From the NCBI GenBank assembly GCA_044508265.1, contig JBIQIB010000002.1, positions 30,226-94,225 of the forward strand: a stretch of 64,000 nucleotides of DNA, given 5' to 3'. Of this stretch, positions 56,703 to 64,000 are shown piece after piece. The number at the start of each line of letters is the position of its first letter. Positions within the stretch are counted from its first letter, which is position 1. Both the position numbers and the translations under genes were made by a program. Below the pieces are notes generated by a model. The model saw only the letters and a list, made by a program, of their open reading frames with translations, made no database searches and was not told the DNA's origin. The DNA is from JAEZDP01 sp044508265 (lineage in GTDB: Bacteria > Acidobacteriota > Vicinamibacteria > Vicinamibacterales > Vicinamibacteraceae).

Positions 56703-59164
56703 CGCTGTGTGCCTTCCCGCACGATGAGCAGTGCCGGCAGCGTCAACAGCGCGGCGACGAGCGACATCCCGATCGTTGCCGACGAGGCCAGCCCCAGCGA
56801 ATACAGGGGCATGTAGTCGGACTGGATCAGCGTACCGAAGCCGACGAGCGTCGTCAGGCCCGCGAGCAGCATGGCCGGGCCTACCAGCGCGATGGCGTGG
56901 TGGGCCGACTGCGTCCCCTGAGCACGCAGCGTGGGGTGCACCAGGTGGATGCCGTAGTCCACGCCGATGCCGAGGAACATCAGGACGGCGAAGATGCTGA
57001 AGAGATCCAGTTCCACCCCTGCCCAGCCAAGCGCCCCGAGGCCCCAGATCAGGCCAAGCACCGTGGGAACGAGCGCGTACAGCGTGGGCACGATCGCGCG
57101 GAACTCCATCCAGATGAGCAGGAGTACCACAATCGCGCTGGCGCCGAGACCCCACCCGAGCTCCCGGGGGAACCGGTGAGCGAGGGTGGCGTTCACCACG
57201 GGGATGCCCGTGAGCACCAGCGAGGGATCTGCCGCCACCGCCTCGGCGAGGGCACCGCGGGCCGCCGGCGTGTCGGGGGTCGCATACGAGACGACGATCG
57301 GTCCGTCCGGCCCGTCGGCGACGAAGCGTCCGACGACGTCGCCGAGGCCGTGCGCCGCGTAGCCTTCACGGGTGAGGCGCGCGTCGGGATCGAGCACCCC
57401 CGGCAGCCGCTCCGCGAACGGCGCGAACGTGCCGTCCACGAACCCGGCGTCGCGCGCGGCGGCAGTCACGGCGGCCACCGCGGTGGGCGCCTCGGCGCGG
57501 GCAGCTGCCAGCGATGCCGCACGCCGGGCCTGCGTTTCCGCGTCGGGCAGCAGCATCGAGGCGCTGGTGAGGCCGACGCCCGGCGTTCCGCCAACCGCCT
57601 CCGCCAGCCGCGAGTGTGCTTGGAGTTGCGCTTCGAGCGGCGTCCCGTCGCTGACCACCAGCAGGAGGTTTCGCGGCAGGCCGAAGCGCGAGATGAGCTC
57701 CTGTTCGAGCGCAAAGCCCTCGCCGCGCGGGCGCAGCCGCTCGAGCGAGGGATCGACCGAGAGCCCGACGACCCCTGCGCCAAGCGCGACTGTCGCCAGC
57801 GCGGACGACACGAGGATCGTCCGCCGATGCCGCGTCACGAATCGCGGAAGCGAGGGCAGCGTCAGGTCGCGCGCCTGCGACGCCCACGACGCTCCCGGGA
57901 GCGCCGCCACGAGCAGCGTCAGCGTGAGGATGGCCGACAGCAGGATGCCCACGCCGACGATCACGCCAAGCTGCTGCAGGCTCGGAAAGCTCATGAACCA
58001 CAGCCCGAGGAAGGTCGCTGTCGTGGTCACCGCGCCGAGCATGATGCTCACACCCGTCCCGCCGAGGGACGACACCGCGTCGATGGGCGACGCGCCGCGC
58101 GACAGCGCAGCGCGATAGGCGACAAACAGGAGCACGAGCCCGTCGTCGCCGAGGCCGAAGAGCATCGCGGACGACCCGGCGGCCGCGGCGGCGAGCTCGA
58201 CACCCCAGACCTGATGCGCGGCCAGCGTGAGCATCGTGGACAGCAGGATCGGCAGTCCGCCGACGAGCACCACCCACCAGTTGCGGAACGCAAAAAAGAG
58301 CACACCCAGAATGCCGAGCGTCGACAGGACGGTGTTGGACATCGCCTCGCTCCTGACCAGCGCCTCGGTCTCGATGGCGGTGCGATGGCCACCCGCGACG
58401 TCGATCCGCGGGACGGGCAGTTCGTCGAGCGCGAGAAGGTCGGCGGAGGCGGCGAGCGCGCTGTCGCGCGCGCCGTCGATGGCGTCGAGCACGCTGCGCG
58501 CGAACGTCGTGTCAAACGGCGGTTCGGTCGGATAGACCAGCAACAGGCGCGCCCGCCCGTCCGGCGTGACATAGCCGTCGAGCTGCGACGGGTCGATGCC
58601 GAAGATCGGCGTGGAGCCGCCAACGGCGGGGCGCAGCAACTCGAACCAGCCGAGCGGATCACGTTGCACGAGCGCCTTGATCTCGGGCGAGCCGAGAGCC
58701 ACGAGGTCGCGTGACGCCTCCACGCGTGCCCGTGCTTCGGCGGGCGCCAGGCGGCTCAGCGCTTCCTCGAGCCGCGGCGTGTCGAGCAGCAGCAACTGGC
58801 GATCGGCGAGGTAGCTCCAGTCCTTGTCGCTGTCGAGCGGCCCGGCGTCCACCCGTGCCACCTGCGGCAGCGCGTCGATCTCCTCCACCAGCGCGCCCAC
58901 GAGGTCGCGGTAGTCGGCGACCGCGTAGCCCTCGGGAGCCTCCACCACCAGGTACAGTGCGTCGAGGCTGCCGAACGACTCGAGATACCGTTCGAAAGCG
59001 AGGACGGGGCCCGTGTCGCGTGGCATGAGGTGCAGCACGTCCGCATCGAAGCGCAGCCGTGACAGGGGGACGACGCAGGCGGCGGCGAGCACGCCGCAGA
59101 TCGCGAACACGACAGCACGGTGCGCGCGCGAGGCGCGCATGAGGGCCTGGATGGCTCTGGTCAC
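56699..59164 (-). CDS. MMPL/RND-family exporter
   Basis: An 821-residue protein with two repeated halves: one N-terminal helix, a large periplasmic domain, then five helices, twice, giving about twelve transmembrane segments. Helix clusters such as NTVLSTLGILGVLFFAF, FGLGDDGLVLLFVAYRAAL and FLGIGVDYGIHLVHPTL carry the family-typical FGLGxDxxxxLF and GIGVDYGIHL charged motifs. MMPL proteins move lipids or pigment-like molecules and are a fixed part of xanthomonadin and aryl-polyene clusters. It starts 9 bases after the LolA-like gene. Confidence 0.9.
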   Translation of the reverse strand: MTRAIQALMRASRAHRAVVFAICGVLAAACVVPLSRLRFDADVLHLMPRDTGPVLAFERYLESFGSLDALYLVVEAPEGYAVADYRDLVGALVEEIDALPQVARVDAGPLDSDKDWSYLADRQLLLLDTPRLEEALSRLAPAEARARVEASRDLVALGSPEIKALVQRDPLGWFELLRPAVGGSTPIFGIDPSQLDGYVTPDGRARLLLVYPTEPPFDTTFARSVLDAIDGARDSALAASADLLALDELPVPRIDVAGGHRTAIETEALVRSEAMSNTVLSTLGILGVLFFAFRNWWVVLVGGLPILLSTMLTLAAHQVWGVELAAAAAGSSAMLFGLGDDGLVLLFVAYRAALSRGASPIDAVSSLGGTGVSIMLGAVTTTATFLGLWFMSFPSLQQLGVIVGVGILLSAILTLTLLVAALPGASWASQARDLTLPSLPRFVTRHRRTILVSSALATVALGAGVVGLSVDPSLERLRPRGEGFALEQELISRFGLPRNLLLVVSDGTPLEAQLQAHSRLAEAVGGTPGVGLTSASMLLPDAETQARRAASLAAARAEAPTAVAAVTAAARDAGFVDGTFAPFAERLPGVLDPDARLTREGYAAHGLGDVVGRFVADGPDGPIVVSYATPDTPAARGALAEAVAADPSLVLTGIPVVNATLAHRFPRELGWGLGASAIVVLLLIWMEFRAIVPTLYALVPTVLGLIWGLGALGWAGVELDLFSIFAVLMFLGIGVDYGIHLVHPTLRAQGTQSAHHAIALVGPAMLLAGLTTLVGFGTLIQSDYMPLYSLGLASSATIGMSLVAALLTLPALLIVREGTQR

Positions 59165-59173
59165 GGCGTGGAA

Positions 59174-59830
59174 TCAGCGAGCGGCCGCTGCGAAGGCGTC
59201 GGGCTCCAGCTCGGGGTTCACGACGACGTCGCTGAACTCCATGCGGCGGCGATCACCGCCGGGCAGCTCCATCTCGAGGGCCTCGAGCAGGAGCGACTGT
59301 TGATCGATCCAGAGGTGCAGGCGCTCGACGCCCTCACGCAGCTGCCGCCGGCGTGGGACGAAGGTCACCTTCCACGTCGTCGCGTCCTGGTCGTCCACGG
59401 CCGCGGTGATGTCGAAGAGCTTGCGCAGTTCGTCGGGCGACTTGTTCATGAACGTGCGCTCCGCACGGCGGAGCGACGACCGCACGTCGCGCGTCTCGTC
59501 GAGCTGCCGTGCCGGCCACTCGACGGTCATGCGGCCATCGACGATCCTGACCACACGCCGGTCGGGGGCCTCGTACGTGAGGAGCACGTCGGACGGACGG
59601 CGGGCGACGACGCGGCCTCGTGCGACGACGGGGTCGGTCAGGAGCGTGGACGTGGTGGTCTCGACGAAGGTGGCCGAGAGGCTCTGCAGCCGCGCCTCGA
59701 GCGGCGCACCGCGGCGGTAGATCTCGTCGAACAGGTCGGCCGCGCGCGGCGCGGGCTGCGGCACGATGGCCGCCAGGCAGATGGCGAACGCGGTGGTCAA
59801 CAGCAGGCGTCGGCCGGATTGTGAGGCCAT
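59174..59830 (-). CDS. LolA-like outer-membrane lipoprotein carrier
   Basis: A 218-residue periplasmic protein with a signal peptide (MASQSGRRLLLTTAFAICLA, ends near APRAA). The rest is a LolA/LolB-type half-barrel: LQSLSATFVETTTSTLL, GRVVARRPSDVLLTYEAPDR, RIVDGRMTVEWP, VERLHLWIDQQSLLLEALEME. Pigment clusters of the aryl-polyene type usually contain such a protein, thought to escort the lipid-linked product across the periplasm. First gene of the minus-strand operon 59830-52674; a TACGTT box lies 13 bases upstream. Confidence 0.82.
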   Translation of the reverse strand: MASQSGRRLLLTTAFAICLAAIVPQPAPRAADLFDEIYRRGAPLEARLQSLSATFVETTTSTLLTDPVVARGRVVARRPSDVLLTYEAPDRRVVRIVDGRMTVEWPARQLDETRDVRSSLRRAERTFMNKSPDELRKLFDITAAVDDQDATTWKVTFVPRRRQLREGVERLHLWIDQQSLLLEALEMELPGGDRRRMEFSDVVVNPELEPDAFAAAAR

Positions 59831-59842
59831 GAATCGAAATGG

Positions 59843-59849
59843 TAACGTA
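59843..59849. promoter_or_regulatory. Overlapping divergent -10 boxes between the LolA-like and ketosynthase-like genes
   Basis: Plus strand TAACGT (59843-59848) ends 7 bases before the GTG at 59856; minus strand TACGTT (59844-59849) ends 13 bases before the ATG at 59830. One site would start both arms of the cluster. Confidence 0.4.
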
Positions 59850-59855
59850 CCGGCC

Positions 59856-61100
59856 GTGCGAAGGCGGACCGTGGTCACCGGCGTGGCAGCCTTCTCGCCA
59901 GCGGGTGTGACGGTCGAAGCCTTCCATGCCGCGCTGCTCGCCGGGACTCCGCTGCACGCCGCCATCCAGACCTTCTCCACCCGCGACACGACCTCCACGC
60001 AAGGGGCGGAGCTGCGTGATTTCGACCCCGCGGCCTTCATCCCGCCGATGAAGCTGCGGCGCATGGACGACGTGAGCCGGCTTGCCGTGGCCGGGACGCG
60101 GCGCGCGCTCGACGCGGCCGGCTGGCCCGAGAGCGAATCGGGCTACGAACGGCTCGGCGTGATCCTCGGCACCTGCACGTGTGGCGTCCACAGCACGGGA
60201 GAGTTCCTCGACCGCCTGCAGGAGCTCGGCCCGACGGGCGCCCCGGCCCTCCTGTTCAGCAACACGGTCGGCAACGCGGCGGCAGGCCTCGTGGGCCTCG
60301 AGCACCGGCTGCGCGGGCCCAACACCACCGTCAGCTACAAGGAGGCCTCCGGCCTGGCGGCGATGGCGATGGCGTCCGACCTGCTGCGCGCCGGCAAGGC
60401 CGACGCGCTCGTCACGGGCGGCGCCGAGGACATCTACGACCTGTACTACCAGGTGCACGACTGGTTCGGCGTGCTCTCGCGGGCCGGCGAGCACCCGGAA
60501 GGTGCGCGTCCGTTCGACGTCACGCGCAACGGGTTCGTCATGGGCGAGGGCGCCTACCTGGCGGTGTTCGAAACCGAGGACGCGGCCGTAGCCCGCGGCG
60601 CGCAGGCGGTGGCCCGCATTGCCGGCACGGCCGCAGCGGGCACGGCGACCGCCGTCAACGCGTGGCCGACCGATCCGGATCCGCTGGCGTGGTGCATGCG
60701 CGAGGCGCTGCGTGACGCCAACCTCGCTCCCGAAGACATCGGCGCGGTGTATGCGTCCGCCAACGGCACGCAGGTGCTCGACGCCGTGGAGGCGCTCGCG
60801 CTGGCCGACGTGTTCGGCGCGGGCGGCGTCCCGGTGACGTCCATCAAGGCCATCACCGGCGAGGGCGGCATGGCCGGTGCGGCCGGCGTCGTGGCCGCCG
60901 TCCTCTGTGGCGCGGACGGCGTGATACCGCCGGTGGCCGGACTGCACGAACCCGACCCGGCACTCCCGTCGCTCGATCTCGTCCGCGACGCACCACGTTC
61001 CCTCACGTCGCCCTTCGTGATGGTCAACGGGTTCGCGAGCGGCGGAACGCTGTACAGCCTCGTACTCAGCGCAGACCAGTCGCCGCAGCCCGCGCGCTGA
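59856..61100 (+). CDS. Ketosynthase-like protein without catalytic triad (chain-length-factor type)
   Basis: A 414-residue thiolase-fold protein with the full beta-ketoacyl-synthase scaffold: GVAAFSPAGVTVEAFHAAL, GRTRRALDAAGW-like helix, RGPNTTVSYKEASGLAAM, GGAEDIYDLYYQ, PFDVTRNGFVMGEGAYLAVF, and the C-terminal KAITGEGGMAGAAGVV. The nucleophile Cys of TACASG is Glu163, the first His (of HGTGT) is Asn303 and the second His (of GHxxGAAG) is Glu336; Lys331 remains. It therefore cannot condense acyl chains by itself and resembles a chain-length factor that pairs with an active ketosynthase. The partner is not in the window. GTG start chosen over the ATG at 59829. Confidence 0.82.
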   Translation: MRRRTVVTGVAAFSPAGVTVEAFHAALLAGTPLHAAIQTFSTRDTTSTQGAELRDFDPAAFIPPMKLRRMDDVSRLAVAGTRRALDAAGWPESESGYERLGVILGTCTCGVHSTGEFLDRLQELGPTGAPALLFSNTVGNAAAGLVGLEHRLRGPNTTVSYKEASGLAAMAMASDLLRAGKADALVTGGAEDIYDLYYQVHDWFGVLSRAGEHPEGARPFDVTRNGFVMGEGAYLAVFETEDAAVARGAQAVARIAGTAAAGTATAVNAWPTDPDPLAWCMREALRDANLAPEDIGAVYASANGTQVLDAVEALALADVFGAGGVPVTSIKAITGEGGMAGAAGVVAAVLCGADGVIPPVAGLHEPDPALPSLDLVRDAPRSLTSPFVMVNGFASGGTLYSLVLSADQSPQPAR

Positions 61101-61140
61101 CGGCCCCCGCCGGACGAAGCGCCGCCAGCGCGCCGTTTGC

Positions 61141-61146
61141 TATACT
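61141..61146 (+). promoter_or_regulatory. TATACT -10 box of the FabG-ACP transcript
   Basis: TATACT ends 12 bases before the ATG at 61159, which allows a very short leader. The 58-base gap after the ketosynthase-like gene therefore contains a promoter. Confidence 0.45.
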
Positions 61147-61158
61147 TGTGCGTTTCGC

Positions 61159-61947
<789 letters not shown>

Positions 61948-61966
61948 GCAGGAACGTCTTCGAACT

Positions 61967-62224
61967 ATGGACACCCTTCGTACCGAGATCAAGCAGGCCA
62001 TCGTCCGCGCGCTGAAGCTGCCGATGCAACCCGAAGACATCGACGACGCCGCGCCGCTGTTTGGCGACGGCCTGGGCCTCGACTCGATCGACGCCCTCGA
62101 GCTCGTGCTCGAGATCGAGCGCAGCTTCGGCGTGGTCATCGGCGACGAGCAGACCGGCGGCAGGGTGCTGCGGTCGGTCGACAGCATCGCCGCCTTCATC
62201 GAGGAGCAGCGCAAGACGGCGTGA
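61967..62224 (+). CDS. Acyl carrier protein
   Basis: An 85-residue ACP with the phosphopantetheine site in GLDSIDALELVLEIE (Ser40), the conserved DAAPLFGDGLG approach and a helical end. Compared with the fatty-acid ACP the site DSID rather than DSLD is the form I know from specialised carriers. It probably carries the growing aryl polyene. AGGA stands about 15 bases before the ATG. The stop TGA overlaps the GTG of the deacetylase gene. Confidence 0.9.
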   Translation: MDTLRTEIKQAIVRALKLPMQPEDIDDAAPLFGDGLGLDSIDALELVLEIERSFGVVIGDEQTGGRVLRSVDSIAAFIEEQRKTA

Positions 62225-63027
62225 ACGTCTTCACCGTCGACGTCGAGGAGTGGTTCCACGTCTGCGGGGTGGACGACCGTCTGCCGCAGAGTGCGTGGCC
62301 CACGCTGCCGAGCCGCGTGGTCGACACGACCCGGCGGCTGCTCGACGACCTCGACGCGGCGCAGGTGCCGGCAACCTTCTTCGTCGTCGGCTGGGTGGCC
62401 GAGCGGTACCCCGATCTCGTGCAGGAGATCGCCGCTGCCGGTCACGAGGTGGCGGCGCACAGCTACTGGCACCGTCGCGTCCACGAGCTGACGCCCGAGG
62501 AGTTTGCGGCCGACGTGACGGCGAACGTGGAGGCGCTGCGTGCCGCCGGCTGCGACCGGGTACGCGCCTATCGCGCGCCGGAGTGGTCGGCCAATGGCCG
62601 CGCGCCATGGGCGCCGGCCGTCCTCGCGCAGATGGGATTCGCCGTCGATGCCAGCCGCGCGCCCGTGCCCGTCGTCGGAGACGCCCGCTATCCCCGCCGT
62701 CCGTATCCCATCGCGACGCCGTCCGGACCCATCCTCGAGTACCCGCCGTTCGTCGTCACGCGAGGGAGGTGGGCGTGGCCGCTCGGCTGGGGATGGGCGC
62801 TGCGGGCCGCGAAGCCCGGGACGGTGATCGAGGCCGTCGCGGCGCGCAATCGTGCCGGTGATCCCGCGGTGCTGATGGTGCACCCGTGGGAGATCGATCC
62901 TGACCCGCCGCGTGTCCGCCTGCCGGCGCGGCTCGCCTTTGCGCACTACTTCCGGTTGTCGGGCTTCCGTGACCGGCTGCGCGCCGTGCTGGCCGGCGTG
63001 CCCTTCAGCCCGATCCCCTCAACGTAA
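62221..63027 (+). CDS. Polysaccharide deacetylase family protein (DUF3473 type)
   Basis: A 268-residue NodB-fold protein. MNVFTVDVEEWFHV places the metal-site Asp and catalytic residues at the N-terminus, AGHEVAAHSYWHRRVHELT is the His-rich metal motif, RAYRAPEWSANG the RxP loop and VLMVHPWEIDPDPP the last motif. Such proteins, often in exopolysaccharide clusters, are sometimes inactive. GTG start overlaps the ACP stop (GTGA), so it is translated together with the ACP. Its role in a pigment locus would be to trim an N-acetyl sugar. Confidence 0.87.
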   Translation: MNVFTVDVEEWFHVCGVDDRLPQSAWPTLPSRVVDTTRRLLDDLDAAQVPATFFVVGWVAERYPDLVQEIAAAGHEVAAHSYWHRRVHELTPEEFAADVTANVEALRAAGCDRVRAYRAPEWSANGRAPWAPAVLAQMGFAVDASRAPVPVVGDARYPRRPYPIATPSGPILEYPPFVVTRGRWAWPLGWGWALRAAKPGTVIEAVAARNRAGDPAVLMVHPWEIDPDPPRVRLPARLAFAHYFRLSGFRDRLRAVLAGVPFSPIPST

Positions 63028-63030
63028 GAT
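63025..63030 (+). promoter_or_regulatory. TAAGAT -10 box of the last gene
   Basis: TAAGAT overlaps the end of the deacetylase gene (its stop TAA) and ends 6 bases before the GTG at 63037, a leaderless arrangement. Confidence 0.45.
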
Positions 63031-63036
63031 GGCACG

Positions 63037-64000
63037 GTGAACGTGCGCCGACTCGTGCGGAGCGGGGCGCCGGCGTGCGTCCGCGTCGCGCTCACGCTGC
63101 TCGTCAGCCTCGCGCTCCCGGCGTCCTTCGTCCGTGCGCAGCCTGCGGCCGACGTCCCGTCGCTCGTGTTCGAGACGGCGCGCGCCTGGCCGGCAGAGCG
63201 CGACGTCGCTCCCGCCGCCTGGCGTCTCGTCTTCGACGTGGACGGCAGCTCGAGCGACCCTGTCGAGCAGAGCGGGTTGCGAGACCTGACCCCGCACGGT
63301 GCGCCCAGAGACCTGACCCCAGTCTGGGTCACGCTGCGGGTCCGCGCGCTGGACGCCAGCGGTGTGCCTCCCCTCGTGGATGCCGTGCGGCAGCTCGTCG
63401 AGGCACGCGACGACGTGAGGGTCGTCGAGATCGACGCGGCACCTGGCGGGGACGTGCGGGTCGTGGACTTCCTCACACGACGGCTGTCCATCGCGTTGAA
63501 GAGCGGCAGCGAGCCGATGGCGATCGCGCGCGCCGTGGCGTCGGCCGCGAGCCTCGAGCGGCTTCAGGACGAGGGCATCGTCCCGCTGCTCGACGTCGTG
63601 GTGTTGCCGACGATCGACGAAGCGGCCGCAGCGGCGACGCTGATTGCGGAACGCGGCGTCTCGCTGCGCACGGCCGTGCTCGGGGGGCAGCCCGGTCTCA
63701 CTGCACAGGATCTGGCTGCGCGCGAGATCGCGCGGCTCGGCAGGCCGCCGGACGTCGCAGGCTACGAACTGCCCCCCGGCGAGGCTGACGCTGCGCGCGT
63801 GCTCGCGGCTGCACGCACGCTCGCCCGTCCGGCAACGCAGACGCTGGCCACGATCGACGCTGACGTCCGGCTGACGAGCGACGGGCGCGACGTCACGGAC
63901 GCGTGGCAGCCCCGCGTGCTCTTCGGCACCGATTCGCTGGCGACCTACGTGGCGGTGGACGTTCCCGAAGGCGCGCCGCTCACGGCGACGCTGCGGCTCG
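63037..64000 (+). CDS. Exported protein of unknown function, 5' part
   Basis: The first 321 codons of a gene that runs off the right edge. A signal peptide is clear (MNVRRLVRSGAPACVRVALTLLV then PASFVRAQ). The mature part begins DVPSLVFETARAWPAERDVAPAAW; later stretches (VDAVRQLVEARDDVRVVEID; VAELLD-like strands; DAAAAATLIAERG) look like an alpha/beta fold, but I recognise no family. A 40-base repeat-like insertion at 63281-63320 adds the peptide RDLTPHGAPRDLTP in frame. A GTG at 63043 is an alternative start. The neighbourhood suggests a role in envelope or polysaccharide metabolism. Confidence 0.7.
   Translation, partial: MNVRRLVRSGAPACVRVALTLLVSLALPASFVRAQPAADVPSLVFETARAWPAERDVAPAAWRLVFDVDGSSSDPVEQSGLRDLTPHGAPRDLTPVWVTLRVRALDASGVPPLVDAVRQLVEARDDVRVVEIDAAPGGDVRVVDFLTRRLSIALKSGSEPMAIARAVASAASLERLQDEGIVPLLDVVVLPTIDEAAAAATLIAERGVSLRTAVLGGQPGLTAQDLAAREIARLGRPPDVAGYELPPGEADAARVLAAARTLARPATQTLATIDADVRLTSDGRDVTDAWQPRVLFGTDSLATYVAVDVPEGAPLTATLRL
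63281..63320 (+). repeat. Two GAGACCTGACCCC elements in the coding sequence
   Basis: GAGACCTGACCCC occurs at 63281-63293 and again at 63308-63320, 27 bases apart. I recall AGACCTGACCCC as a short motif dispersed in many bacterial genomes, often near REP-associated (RAYT/IS200-like) transposase genes. The 27-base spacing keeps the reading frame. Confidence 0.65.

Overview
The window is a gene-dense, very GC-rich (about 70%) bacterial chromosome segment. Gene content (paired FG-GAP/ASPIC-UnbV exported proteins, an M61 glycyl aminopeptidase, a MerR-TPR protein, a DUF2062-methyltransferase fusion, Lhr next to Nei) suggests an acidobacterium, most likely of the Vicinamibacterales. That placement is inference from family knowledge, not a database match. 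I see no rRNA, tRNA, CRISPR array, phage or insertion sequence. Four 100-N gaps interrupt the sequence. Three are flanked by an identical 55-base sequence on both sides, which marks uncollapsed contig overlap rather than missing DNA; the fourth (38714-38813) hides real sequence.

Layout. 1-6548 (minus): start of a nitrilase-family gene, two exported beta-propeller proteins of the FG-GAP/ASPIC-UnbV type, and a phosphodiesterase-like lipoprotein. 6700-11859 (plus): a PilT-type twitching ATPase, an ABC exporter pair and a hybrid histidine kinase. 11944-18862: peptidyl-prolyl isomerase, a TPR-like exported protein, and an overlapping Lhr helicase / endonuclease VIII pair for DNA repair. 18932-25871: a probable phosphatidylcholine synthase, an M61 peptidase, a kinase-pseudokinase tandem protein, glucokinase and a MerR-TPR regulator. 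25906-34642: initiation factor IF-1, a three-domain acyl-AMP ligase / carrier / acyltransferase, a divergent diadenylate-cyclase-like protein, an epimerase, an outer-membrane barrel, an AbgB-like hydrolase and a threonine-dehydratase-like enzyme whose 3' end carries repeats. 34643-35244 is a repeat-rich intergenic stretch. 35245-48497: CCA-adding enzyme, short-chain dehydrogenases, M20 hydrolase, truncated proline dehydrogenase with PlsB and isocitrate dehydrogenase, transketolase, a propeller / gamma-glutamyltranspeptidase fusion, DinB and OsmC proteins.

48519-64000 is the most coherent block and the best candidate for a special system. It holds an acyl-AMP ligase, FabZ-like dehydratase, chorismatase, DUF2062-methyltransferase, polytopic membrane protein, metal-dependent hydrolase, LpxL-like acyltransferase, GT2 glycosyltransferase, MMPL exporter, LolA-like carrier, a ketosynthase homologue that has lost its catalytic triad, FabG-like reductase, acyl carrier protein and polysaccharide deacetylase. 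This is the toolkit of aryl-polyene / xanthomonadin-type membrane pigments: chorismate would give a hydroxybenzoate starter, the ligase would load it on the carrier, the FabG/FabZ-type enzymes would build the polyene, and the acyltransferase, exporter and LolA-like protein would anchor it in the outer membrane. A catalytically complete ketosynthase is not in the window and may lie beyond base 64000.

A second recurring pattern is a TANNNT-like hexamer 6-10 bases upstream of many start codons with no Shine-Dalgarno sequence, which suggests frequent leaderless transcripts. Several divergent gene pairs share such overlapping promoter boxes.
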